Of a stretch of DNA of 35,219 nucleotides, positions 1-8,758 are shown piece by piece. The stretch comes from Nitrososphaerota archaeon (lineage in GTDB: Archaea; Thermoproteota; Nitrososphaeria; Nitrososphaerales; Nitrosopumilaceae). Each line of letters opens with the position of its first letter. Within the stretch, counting starts at the first letter, position 1. The stretch lies in assembly GCA_029782475.1 (NCBI GenBank), contig JARPSM010000046.1, forward strand, positions 1 through 35,219, written 5' to 3'. The notes beneath the pieces were generated by a model that saw only the letters and a program-made list of their open reading frames with translations, made no database searches and was not told the DNA's origin. The position numbers and the translations under genes were made by a program.

Positions 1-52
1 GTTGCAAATATTTTATCATTTGATTCCCAGATATTTTTGATAACTTTGACAT
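1..52 (-). CDS. hicA: HicA-like mRNA interferase toxin, N-terminal fragment (runs off window)
   Basis: Minus-strand translation from ATG at 52: MSKLSKISGNQMIKYLQ..., typical HicA/YcfA N-terminus. Its ATG overlaps the hicB stop (TAATG). Confidence 0.7.
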   Translation of the reverse strand, partial: MSKLSKISGNQMIKYLQ

Positions 53-264
53 TATTGTTCTATTATAAGCATGTTAAAATCAGTTGAATTTCCACTCTCT
101 TCAGCTGCTAGTTCTACTGCTTCTTTCATGTTTTCTACAATTTCTCCAAATGTATCGCCTTGTGAATTGGCATGTAATTCATCACATCTCCCAACGAATA
201 CACCATCTTCAAGATCTTTGACTATTGTTACTGCATAGGTCTTTTTTTGTATGATTGTGCTCAT
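52..264 (-). CDS. hicB: HicB-family antitoxin
   Basis: 70 aa 'YAVTIVKDLEDGVFVGRCDELHANSQGDTFGEIVENMKEAVEL', HicB partial RNase H fold signature; followed by hicA. Confidence 0.85.
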   Translation of the reverse strand: MSTIIQKKTYAVTIVKDLEDGVFVGRCDELHANSQGDTFGEIVENMKEAVELAAEESGNSTDFNMLIIEQ

Positions 265-345
265 AATACAAATAGTCTAAAAAGTGTTAAAAATATTGCT
301 AATCTTTTGTGTATTTTTATGAGTAATAAAAAATGATTAATTGTA

Positions 346-365
346 TCAACTCTGTCGGGAGTTGA
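346..365. promoter_or_regulatory. Hairpin/inverted repeat TCAACTC-N6-GAGTTGA upstream of hicBA
   Basis: Perfect 7-bp arms read directly; lies about 80 bp upstream of the hicB start. Confidence 0.35.
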
Positions 366-459
366 CGCATACATGCAAAAAACTCGACAAAAATTGAAAA
401 TACTAAAAAACAAATCGATACAAGTGTTACTTGTTAATAAAATTCTGACAAGTGCATAA

Positions 460-1000
460 TCAATTATCCAGTCTCATCAACAGATCAGACAAGGAAGTGT
501 TTAGCTCATTAAGAGATTTTGCGCCAGTGATAACTATCTTACCTGATGCAAATATAAGAAAACTGCTGCTTGAGAGTCCCTTTAATATCATTCCAGGAAA
601 TATTTCAGGATCATACACTGCACTTGGAATTTCAGATGATAGTATGTCTATTGGGAGAGGATTATGTGTATCAGCAGTAGCTACTATATTTCTGATGACT
701 GGGTGAATTTTGATATCATGAGCAAGGCCTTGTTCAACAAGATAAAATTTTGCGTTATGCAGCTGCTTGATTGCTTTGTTTGGAGATGGTGTGCCCCACT
801 GAGATCATTTTTCCGCTAGGAAATACGGTTACACGCCCTTTCATATCAGGCATCTTAACATAACCGCATCTGCCACCATAGATGGCCTGATCATATATGC
901 CACAAGAGAGATCTGCCATACGTGTTACATCTACTGTCTGTTCCAAGCTAGCAGTGCATACCACATTGTTGACCTTTGCCTTGACATTCAAAAATTTCAC
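460..1000 (-). pseudogene. Divergent TATA-binding protein (TBP) paralogue with a +1 frameshift
   Basis: First half is the 755..1000 ORF (VNNVVCTASLEQ...GRVTVFPSGKMISVG). Removing one base from the CCCC run (+ strand 794-797) continues it as ...GTPSPNKAIKQLHNAKFYLVEQGLAHDIKIHPVIRNIVATADTHNPLPIDILSSEIPSAVYDPEIFPGMILKGLSSSSFLIFASGKIVITGAKSLNELNTSLSDLLMRLDN*. Confidence 0.85.
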
Positions 1001-1145
1001 ATTGTTGAGAGTTTTTTTGTACTATTATTTGTGCAGATACCAGCCACAATCAGATTGCAAAAATTGCCATCTAGGCTTGCCAAGAAAAAAATCTAATTTT
1101 GCAAACATAGGTACAAAAATACACGCACTGCAAAACTGATTAGAC

Positions 1146-2072
1146 TTGATAATCCAGACAAGACAGCGAAGCATCACATTATTTGAAGAGTCAATAAAAT
1201 CAAAATACACGAAAAAAAATTACACATCCAATCTGAATCATTTCAAAGACTTTGCAGGAATAAAGAACATTGATGAAATCTTGACAATATCACAGCCTGA
1301 TCTGCAATGCATGTTGGAGGATTACCTGATGGCATTAAAGCAAAATGCAAATCCCAACTCCGTTCCATCTAAATTTCGTGGAATAAAGCACTTTTGTGTA
1401 ATGAACAGAATCAATCTCAACTGGGAGATAATACGCAAAATGTTTCCACAAGTACAGAAAACCCAAACCCTCAGATCATACACAGAGGACGAGATAAGAC
1501 GGATTTTATCAAACACAAAAAACCTGCGCAACTATGCACTGATCCATTTCATTGCATCGACTGGAGCCAGAGTGGGTGTTTTTGATCACAAGCTAACAAT
1601 GACACATATGAAAAAAATGCCAATGGGGTGTTATGCAGTGAAATTCTATGCAGGACACGTAGAGGAATACTGGAGCTTTCTTACCCCACAGGCTACAAAA
1701 GCACTAAACAGATATCACTGCTTTCGCAACATGAAACATGTTGAGGACATGCCAATTTTTTCATCAAAGGGTTCATCGCATCTTCGGTGGAATTCTGTCA
1801 GATCAGTAATGTCAAGGACAGTCTCAAAAAGCATAACCAGAAGCAGGGAAAACGGCAGATATGAAGTTCAGATAAATCACGGATTCAGAAAGAGGTTCAA
1901 CACCATACTAAAAATGAACAACTCTGTAAACTATAACATTGCAGAGAAACTGATGGGGCACAGAAACGGCCTTGATGGGGTATATCTGACGCCTACTCTG
2001 GACGAATTGTTTGCAGAATTCAAAAAAATCATAAGGAAACTAGAGATATCTCCGGAGGCAGGACAAAGATGA
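1146..2072 (+). CDS. Tyrosine recombinase / integrase family protein
   Basis: SAM-like N-terminal region; 'STGARVG' (Arg), 'HGFRKRFNT' (HxxR), 'MGHRNGLDGVYL' (H...Y) catalytic motifs. Confidence 0.88.
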   Translation: MIIQTRQRSITLFEESIKSKYTKKNYTSNLNHFKDFAGIKNIDEILTISQPDLQCMLEDYLMALKQNANPNSVPSKFRGIKHFCVMNRINLNWEIIRKMFPQVQKTQTLRSYTEDEIRRILSNTKNLRNYALIHFIASTGARVGVFDHKLTMTHMKKMPMGCYAVKFYAGHVEEYWSFLTPQATKALNRYHCFRNMKHVEDMPIFSSKGSSHLRWNSVRSVMSRTVSKSITRSRENGRYEVQINHGFRKRFNTILKMNNSVNYNIAEKLMGHRNGLDGVYLTPTLDELFAEFKKIIRKLEISPEAGQR

Positions 2073-2470
2073 CTGGTCAGAATAAGATTGCAATTGTTTT
2101 TCAAATTTTGTTATGGTGCGAATCAAAAATTCTCATTGATTTTTGAAATTTCCCTATACATTGATGTTTTTTCTCCTCACTGCTCTCAAATACATCCATC
2201 ACACATAGATAATCTCAGATTGTATTAAAATTAATCTGGTAAAATTTTTACGATTATTTGAGATCATCAATCAGTTAACATGACATGGTTTTTTCTCAGC
2301 TAGAAACAAAATCTCACCGTCATTCCTTCCAATATTGTGAAACAATAAATTCATCTTCCACCATATCTTGAAATTGACAATCCCGCACATGATGCAACCA
2401 TGGCGACATAATCTGCTACCCCAGGATCAGATTTAGGATGAACTGTGTGTGATTCTTTTGCAAGTCATAT

Positions 2471-3520
2471 TTGCCAAAGTTTGAATCATACAAAACAGAT
2501 TATGCCTGCATCAAATTACTATTAAATGTCAGATTGGAATGGCATTCTATGCTAGACAAGATAAAGCAGGCCAGAAAACTCGAGAAGAGTGGAAGATATA
2601 GAGATGCCATAAAGTGCTATGACGAGGCAGCAAGGGTAGATCCCACTGATGCCTTTGTACATGTCTGCAAAGCGGTGGCATATGAGAAACTTGATGAGAT
2701 GGATAAGACAATTGCGTGTTTTGATGAGGCAATAAGAATAGATCCTGATTTTACTTTGGCACATGTCTGCAAGGGGGAGACGTACAGAAAGTACGGTAAA
2801 AATGAAGAGGCTCTTGCATGTCTTGATAAGATTGTAGGTTTGGAGCCAGACGCTGAGACAGCATGGGGGTTTTACAAGAGAGGGTATGTGCTGTACCATC
2901 TAGGAAGAGGTGAAGAGGCAATGGCCAACTTGGACATGGTGTTAGATCTGGATCCGAATTACAAAAATGCATACTTTTCCAAGGGGGTAATGTTTTCAGA
3001 CATGTACAAGATGACCAAAAAGCCAGACATGCTCAGAGAGGCAATACACTGCTATGATGAGGCAATAAGAATAGATCCGAATTACGATGACGCGCTATAC
3101 AACAAGGGACTGCTGCTTGAAAGAGAACGCATGCCAGAGGAGGCCATGGTGTGTTTTGACGAGGCAATAAGAATAGATCCTAGCAAAGATGCAATACACG
3201 GTGAGAAAGGAAATATACTTTTAGATATTGGCAAGTACAAGCAGGCCATTGCCTGTTTTGATGAGGCAATCAGGCTAAATCAGGACAATTCATCTGCAAT
3301 GTACAACAAGTCAAAGGCATACTATCTCTTGGATATGCCAGAAGATGCACAATATTGGCTCAAAAAGGCATACAAACTAGATCCACATTTACCAGATTGT
3401 GAATGCCTGCTTGGTATGTTAAAGGAGAGAATCTACTTTAACCGCGGCCTACATGATGCATGCAAGATGGATCATGATGATGCATGCAAGATGGATCATG
3501 ATGATGAACATGCAAAGTAA
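2471..3520 (+). CDS. Tetratricopeptide (TPR) repeat protein; real start possibly 2549
   Basis: Successive 34-aa TPR units, e.g. 'AIKCYDEAARVDPTDAFVHVCKAVAYEKLDEMDKTIACFDEAIRIDP'; MLDKIKQARKLEKSGRY at 2549 looks like the natural N-terminus. Confidence 0.9.
   Translation: MPKFESYKTDYACIKLLLNVRLEWHSMLDKIKQARKLEKSGRYRDAIKCYDEAARVDPTDAFVHVCKAVAYEKLDEMDKTIACFDEAIRIDPDFTLAHVCKGETYRKYGKNEEALACLDKIVGLEPDAETAWGFYKRGYVLYHLGRGEEAMANLDMVLDLDPNYKNAYFSKGVMFSDMYKMTKKPDMLREAIHCYDEAIRIDPNYDDALYNKGLLLERERMPEEAMVCFDEAIRIDPSKDAIHGEKGNILLDIGKYKQAIACFDEAIRLNQDNSSAMYNKSKAYYLLDMPEDAQYWLKKAYKLDPHLPDCECLLGMLKERIYFNRGLHDACKMDHDDACKMDHDDEHAK
3455..3502 (+). repeat. Tandem 2 x 24 bp repeat encoding DACKMDHD x2 in the TPR protein C-terminus
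   Basis: gatgcatgcaagatggatcatgat occurs twice back-to-back. Confidence 0.95.
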
Positions 3521-4084
3521 TTTGCCATTACATTGAATTGTATTTAGTGTGGATCAAAAATCTTTAGCTTAATTTTTGTATGGTGTCAGGTCGTCTCAAA
3601 CACTTTTTCCAACATTTCTATGGGATTTTTACATTTGCTTGTGCCAGTATTAGGTCATCAATATTTCAAACATTCTCATGCCACCAGCCACAGCTTGATT
3701 TTTCTGTAAAGTACCTGGCATGTGTATCCCTCACTCAGACTGGCTGTTTGTAGAATCCATTCTGAAATGATTTACAAAATGCAAGAGTCAAGGTCATAAT
3801 TTTATTTGATAGACAAAACGTGATATTTTGGCATCATGCTGTAGTCATTATATCCTCCGAATACCTTAGAACCACATGTCCCAATCTTGATACAATAAAA
3901 TTTATCGACAGAAATCCTTGATTGTGAAAAATCTTTGATTGATAGCATACGATTTTTTTGTATTAGATGTATTTTTAATTGGGTGGATGTTTAGGTCGTG
4001 CCTGATTATTGCCCATCTGTGAATCGTATGAGTTTGGGTCATCCACTTTATCGGGCACAAAAATGACAGTCTGAAGCAAATTTT

Positions 4085-4705
4085 ATGCATAATCCAAAAC
4101 TCGACCTAAACGCCCACTTGGTAGATATGTCTATAATGCCAATAGCCCAAATATCAATAATGCAAATTGAGAGTGAATTATTATCAGAGATTAAAATTGC
4201 AAATACTGTTTCTACAGCTGATCTAAATCAAAAAGTAGACATTGCATCATTTAATGAATATGAATACCTGAATTCTGATTTAGACCTTTATCGTTGTGGA
4301 TATGTTAAAGATAGCAAAATGATTGGAAGAGTTACTATATTTGGAAATGGAAAAATGATTTCAGTTGGAACTAAAAGTCCTAAACAGTCATTTAGAGAAT
4401 TAAGAAAGGCTTTGAAAATCTTACAGGGGCATGGATTAGTAAAATCTCGTAAACTTGAGCCGCAAACCAGAAACATTGTTGCAAATACTGATTTTAAAAA
4501 ATTACTCGATATAGAAAAATTGGCAAGAACTCTTCCAAAATCAATGTATGAACCAGAGCAATTTCCAGGATTGATTCATAGAATGCATCACAGCGTTGTT
4601 GCATTAATCTTTGCTTCGGGAAAAACTGTTATTGTTGGTTCAAAATCAATAAAAGACATAAATTCTGCATATTTTGAATTAGGCCAATTTTTTAACAAAA
4701 TGTAA
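4085..4705 (+). CDS. Divergent TATA-box-binding protein paralogue
   Basis: Second repeat near-canonical: 'RNIVANTDFKKLLDIEKLARTLPKSMYEPEQFPGLIHRMHHSVVALIFASGKTVIVGSKS'; first repeat atypical 'LDLYRCGYVKDSKMIGRVTIFGNGKMISVGTKSP'. Confidence 0.9.
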   Translation: MHNPKLDLNAHLVDMSIMPIAQISIMQIESELLSEIKIANTVSTADLNQKVDIASFNEYEYLNSDLDLYRCGYVKDSKMIGRVTIFGNGKMISVGTKSPKQSFRELRKALKILQGHGLVKSRKLEPQTRNIVANTDFKKLLDIEKLARTLPKSMYEPEQFPGLIHRMHHSVVALIFASGKTVIVGSKSIKDINSAYFELGQFFNKM

Positions 4706-4764
4706 ATTTTTTAAAATTTATTGATGTTTTGGCTTGCTAGAAATCATAATCAAAACTAAAGAAA

Positions 4765-5607
4765 TCAAACACATTCTGTGACAATTACAAGCCAACACTT
4801 GATAGAGTAATCTTTTGTTTTCATGGAATCATCATCATACGATTTGATTTCAGAGTGAAATCTTCTTTTTATCACGGAAATACCGTCTCAGTTTTGTTTC
4901 TCTCATGGTAAATGATTCATCAAATTCTCTTCTCATTGATTTTCTATATTTTCCATGTGTATCTGAAATCAAATTATCTCTCTAACTGGAATCATAGAAA
5001 TAACATTTTCATCTTGAATCATCTTGTGTATTGGTTCTGAATTGTATCCTTTGTCCAATACCATAATCTGCATTGCAGTAACATAAGCATTTGTGAGAAT
5101 AGTTTTGGGAAATGCTTGATACCATGAGATACTGATGGTACTGAATCACAACTGCACAAACAAGCTGGGATTCCATATCTGATCCTGCTGAGCATTTTGT
5201 AAATGCATGCCTGAGATTGCATCTGTAGGAATAGTAAGGAGTTGCATGTCTGTTTTCAAATCCTGTCACATCAATTCCTGTAAATATGGAATCAGGTGAT
5301 ATAATTTGGATGAATCATCCTTTGCAACATGTAATGTTCCCTCGCTGATTCGAGCTGCTGCCTTTTGCAGTGTTGTAAAATGCGGGATTGTTTTTAGTTG
5401 TAATTGTAAAACAATCTCAGTTGCTACATCCAGCCATTCAACAAATGACTTGTAGCTTTTTGAGTCGTACTGTCTAAGGACTAGTAAAATGATGTGCTGG
5501 TGTATTGAAAATGTATGCTTTGATTTTGGATACAAAAACAATGGAACATTGCATTTCTTTAGAATCTGGCGCATGAGGGAAATCATGCGTTGGCATTTGT
5601 TTTTCAT
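4765..5607 (-). pseudogene. Degraded DDE (IS4/IS5-type) transposase
   Basis: Pieces in different frames join into one protein: ...SKHTFSIHQHIILLVLRQYDSKSYKSFVEWLDVATEIV... / GIDVTGFENRHATPYYSYRCNLRHAFTKCSAGSDMESQLVCAVVIQ / HGIKHFPKLFSQML / SEPIHKMIQDENVISMIP / SDTHGKYRKSMRREFDESF... VIKRRFHSEIKSYDDDSMKTKDYS. At least three frameshifts. Confidence 0.8.
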
Positions 5608-5764
5608 AAAATGAGAAATCTTTGATGGTTCATGGATCTGAATGGCTAATTTGTTCTACAATATGCTAAAATCCTCATGATTTCTAGGAAGCCAGAATTT
5701 TCTTGAAATTTTTTAATCTCTAAACATTTTTACGATGTTCAACTATAGTCTGCTTGAAGATTAA

Positions 5765-6505
5765 ATGATTAAAGATAAAGTTGCAATAATTACTGGAGCC
5801 AGCAGTGGAATAGGATTTGCTACTGCTTTGGCCTTATCAAAAGCAGGTGCAAAAGTTGCAATAGGTGCTAGGAGAGTAGATAGATTAGAAGAACTAGCAA
5901 AAAAAATCACATCTGAAGGTGGAGAAGTATTTTTTCAAAAATTAGATGTAACACAAAGATCTGAATGTGAAAATTTTGCAAAAGCCGTTTTGGAGAAATG
6001 GGGCTCTATTGATATTCTTGTAAATAATGCAGGTTTAATGCCTTTGAGTTTATTCAAAAGTCTCAAAGTTGATGAATGGGATAGAATGATTGATGTGAAT
6101 ATCAAAGGTGTTTTGTATTCTACAGGAGCTGTAATCTCACATATGAAAGAAAAAAAATCAGGCCATATAGTTAATCTTTCATCAGTAGCAGGAAGAATAG
6201 TTTTTGCTGGTGGTAGTGTTTATTGTGCAACTAAATATGCCATTGCAGCATTTACTGAAGGATTAAGACAAGAATTTAGTGTTCGTTCTAACATTAGAGT
6301 AACTAGTATTGAGCCAGGAGTTGTTGCAACAGAACTTAATGATACCATTACTGACGAATCCTTGAAAGGATTTGTTGAAAATGCAAAGAAAATGGAAGCA
6401 TTACAAGCAGAAGATATTGCAAATGCAATTTTATATGCAGTTGATTCCCCAGCACATGTTAATGTAAATGAGATTTTAATACGACCTACAACTCAAGCAC
6501 TTTAA
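5765..6505 (+). CDS. Short-chain dehydrogenase/reductase (SDR)
   Basis: TGASSGIG cofactor motif, NNAG, YCATKYA (YxxxK). Confidence 0.95.
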   Translation: MIKDKVAIITGASSGIGFATALALSKAGAKVAIGARRVDRLEELAKKITSEGGEVFFQKLDVTQRSECENFAKAVLEKWGSIDILVNNAGLMPLSLFKSLKVDEWDRMIDVNIKGVLYSTGAVISHMKEKKSGHIVNLSSVAGRIVFAGGSVYCATKYAIAAFTEGLRQEFSVRSNIRVTSIEPGVVATELNDTITDESLKGFVENAKKMEALQAEDIANAILYAVDSPAHVNVNEILIRPTTQAL

Positions 6506-6506
6506 G

Positions 6507-7655
6507 TTGACAAATATTCCACATGTTGTAATTTTAGGTGGAGGCTTTGGTGGACTTTCAGCTGCGAATGAATTAAGAAACACATTACCATCATCACAAG
6601 TAACAATTACTGTAATTGATAAAAAAGACTGGTTTATGGTAGGATTTGCAAAGTTATGGATCATAAATGGAACTCGTACTTTTGAAAATTCAACTGGATC
6701 ATTAAATGAATTACAAAAAAAAGAAATTGATTTTATTAAAGATGAAATTATATCAATTAATTTTGAAAATAAAAATATAAAAACAAAAACTAAAGAAATT
6801 TCATTTGATTTTCTAATTATTTCAATGGGGGCAGTATTAGCTCCTCAAAAAATCCCTGGATTAGAACAAAATGGATTTAATCTTTATGATCATAATCAAC
6901 TTTTAGAAATACGTGAACAACTTGAGAGTATTAAATCTGGAAAAATTGCAATTTCTATAATGGGAATGCCTTACAAATGCCCCCCAGCACCATTTGAGGC
7001 TAGTTTATTGATAGATTCTATGCTTCGAAAACGAGGAATTCGTGATTCTGTGAAAATTGATTTTTACAGTCCTGCTCCTATTACTTTACCAGCTGCTGGA
7101 CCTGAAGTTAGTAAACAAATTCTTGAACTAGTAAATGCCGAACAAATTGTTTTTCATAATTCATGTAAAATAAAATCTGTTGAATCTAAAAAATTAATTT
7201 TTGAAGATAGTGAAGCTGATTTTGATATACTTTTAGCTATTCCACCACATATTGCTCCTAAAGTAATTTATGATTCTGGATTAGCTAAAGAATCTGGATT
7301 TATTCCAATAGATAGAGATTGTAAAACATCGATTGAAAATGTTTTTGCAGTAGGTGATGTAACTAGTTTAACAGTTGTAGAAAAAATGGCAGTTCCAAAA
7401 GCTGGAATTTTTGCAGAAGGAGAAGGTATTACAGTAGCACAAAATATTATAGCAAAAATTCAATCTAAAGAAGAATCTGCATTGTTTGATGGAAAAGGTG
7501 GCTGTTTTATTGAATCTGGCAGAGATACTGCATCTGTAATTGAAGTTGATATGTTTTCACAATCAAAACCATTGACAAATCTTACAGAGTCAACTAGTGA
7601 TAATCTTTCTAAAAAAATAGAGTTTGAAAAAGAAAGACTATCAAAATGGTTCTAG
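6507..7655 (+). CDS. FAD-dependent pyridine nucleotide-disulfide/sulfide:quinone oxidoreductase-like protein (TTG start)
   Basis: GGGFGGLSAANEL dinucleotide-binding motif; 'GMPYKCPPAPFEASLLID' SQR-like; 'VFAVGDVTSL' FAD motif. Confidence 0.88.
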   Translation: MTNIPHVVILGGGFGGLSAANELRNTLPSSQVTITVIDKKDWFMVGFAKLWIINGTRTFENSTGSLNELQKKEIDFIKDEIISINFENKNIKTKTKEISFDFLIISMGAVLAPQKIPGLEQNGFNLYDHNQLLEIREQLESIKSGKIAISIMGMPYKCPPAPFEASLLIDSMLRKRGIRDSVKIDFYSPAPITLPAAGPEVSKQILELVNAEQIVFHNSCKIKSVESKKLIFEDSEADFDILLAIPPHIAPKVIYDSGLAKESGFIPIDRDCKTSIENVFAVGDVTSLTVVEKMAVPKAGIFAEGEGITVAQNIIAKIQSKEESALFDGKGGCFIESGRDTASVIEVDMFSQSKPLTNLTESTSDNLSKKIEFEKERLSKWF

Positions 7656-7656
7656 T

Positions 7657-7866
7657 TTATTCATCTGAATCTTTACTTTTTGAGAGATGTTCTAAAATTG
7701 CTTTAACTCCTACATCTATTTCTTGATTATTCTTTGAAAGATTGAGTTTTTCTGGAATGTTGTTTTTAAAATCTTCAGATTCTGTTTCTATACTTCTTCT
7801 TTGAACACAATCAAGATGATCCTGATTTGTAGCAGAAATTTTGTGACAAATATTGCAAAGTTTCAT
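7657..7866 (-). CDS. Small protein with CxxC...HxxC zinc-binding-like N-terminus
   Basis: MKLCNICHKISATNQDHLDCVQRR...; convergent with the upstream oxidoreductase gene. Confidence 0.6.
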   Translation of the reverse strand: MKLCNICHKISATNQDHLDCVQRRSIETESEDFKNNIPEKLNLSKNNQEIDVGVKAILEHLSKSKDSDE

Positions 7867-7922
7867 TAATTTTATTTATCAATAGGACGATTTAATAATT
7901 TCATTTTGTACCTCTGAAACGA

Positions 7923-7996
7923 GGGATCGTAGTCTAGCTTGGTATGATACTAGTCTGGGGGACTAGTGGTCGCAGGTTCAAATCCTGCCGATCCCA
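7923..7996 (+). tRNA. tRNA-Pro (anticodon GGG), no encoded CCA
   Basis: Acceptor GGGATCG/CGATCCC, anticodon stem CTAGT/ACTAG with loop CTGGGGG, T-arm GCAGG-TTCAAAT-CCTGC. Confidence 0.95.
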
Positions 7997-8758
7997 TTAT
8001 AATTTTAGAATTTTAAGTAATTTTTCAAAATTTTCTCGTGATTTTTCTTGTTTGTATAATTTCAATGCTTCAATAATTTTCTCTTTGGATGAATTTTTGT
8101 AAATTTTTTGAACTTTTTTAGAAATTCCCGATCCAATGAAAAATGCTTGAGTAATTGATGTAACATTGGATGGCTTTCTCTTTGTACTTGAACTTTCAAA
8201 ATCGATCAATGAAGATTTTGTTTTTCCTACAATAACATGTTTTGAAATATTACTCAATTCACCATGATCAAATCCAATTTGGTCTAATCTATAACAATCT
8301 TCTAATACACTTTTTATTGTTAATTTTAATTTTTTTGCACTTCCAACTCCTTTTAACATCTCAATCCAATTACTAAATTTCTCTCCTTCAAGATATTCCA
8401 TAGCTAGGAAGTTTTTACTAACATCAATCATTTTTGGACCAACTTTAACTGAATTTACTAATTTTAACAACACTGCTTCATTTTTCATATCTGTTCTTGG
8501 AGAATCAGTTCTTCTAATTTTTAGGGCAACTTCTTTGTTACTTTTCTTTGCAATTACTACAACACCTGTGTATCCTTTTCCTAAAATCTCTAAACTCCCA
8601 AGTGTGGTAGGGCCAGTTAAAGCAATTGATTTAATTTTTAATTTTTCTAATTCATTTATTCTTGATTTGATTTGACGGTTAGTTGCATTTGGATACCCTA
8701 TAACGTTTGAATATGGTTCTTCTAAAAATTTTTTAATTGAAATGAAGGAGTGTGCCAT
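7997..8758 (-). CDS. Archaeal protein-kinase-like protein (COG2112-type)
   Basis: 'GKGYTGVVVIAKKSNKEVALKIRR' glycine loop/VAIK-like, 'MEYLEGEKF', 'DHGELSNISKHVIV', 'LIDFESS' DFG-like; overlaps cca. Confidence 0.8.
   Translation of the reverse strand: MAHSFISIKKFLEEPYSNVIGYPNATNRQIKSRINELEKLKIKSIALTGPTTLGSLEILGKGYTGVVVIAKKSNKEVALKIRRTDSPRTDMKNEAVLLKLVNSVKVGPKMIDVSKNFLAMEYLEGEKFSNWIEMLKGVGSAKKLKLTIKSVLEDCYRLDQIGFDHGELSNISKHVIVGKTKSSLIDFESSSTKRKPSNVTSITQAFFIGSGISKKVQKIYKNSSKEKIIEALKLYKQEKSRENFEKLLKILKL

Noticed and set aside
452-706. 84-aa plus-strand ORF
   Set aside because: Antisense shadow of the second half of the frameshifted TBP gene.
897-1210. ORFs 897..1139 (+) and 1025..1210 (-)
   Set aside because: Low-complexity overlap with TBP and integrase 5' ends; no domain-like sequence.
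2340-2470. Minus-strand C-terminal-looking peptide KESHTVHPKSDPGVADYVAMVASCAGLSISRYGGR
   Set aside because: Possible gene remnant but no start or supported family; too little to call.
2547-2972. Three minus-strand ORFs opposite the TPR gene
   Set aside because: Mirror ORFs produced by repetitive TPR codons.
3802-3948. 48-aa minus-strand ORF MLSIKDFSQSRISVDKFYCIKIGTCGSKVFGGYNDYSMMPKYHVLSIK
   Set aside because: Could be a gene fragment; no neighbour or family support.
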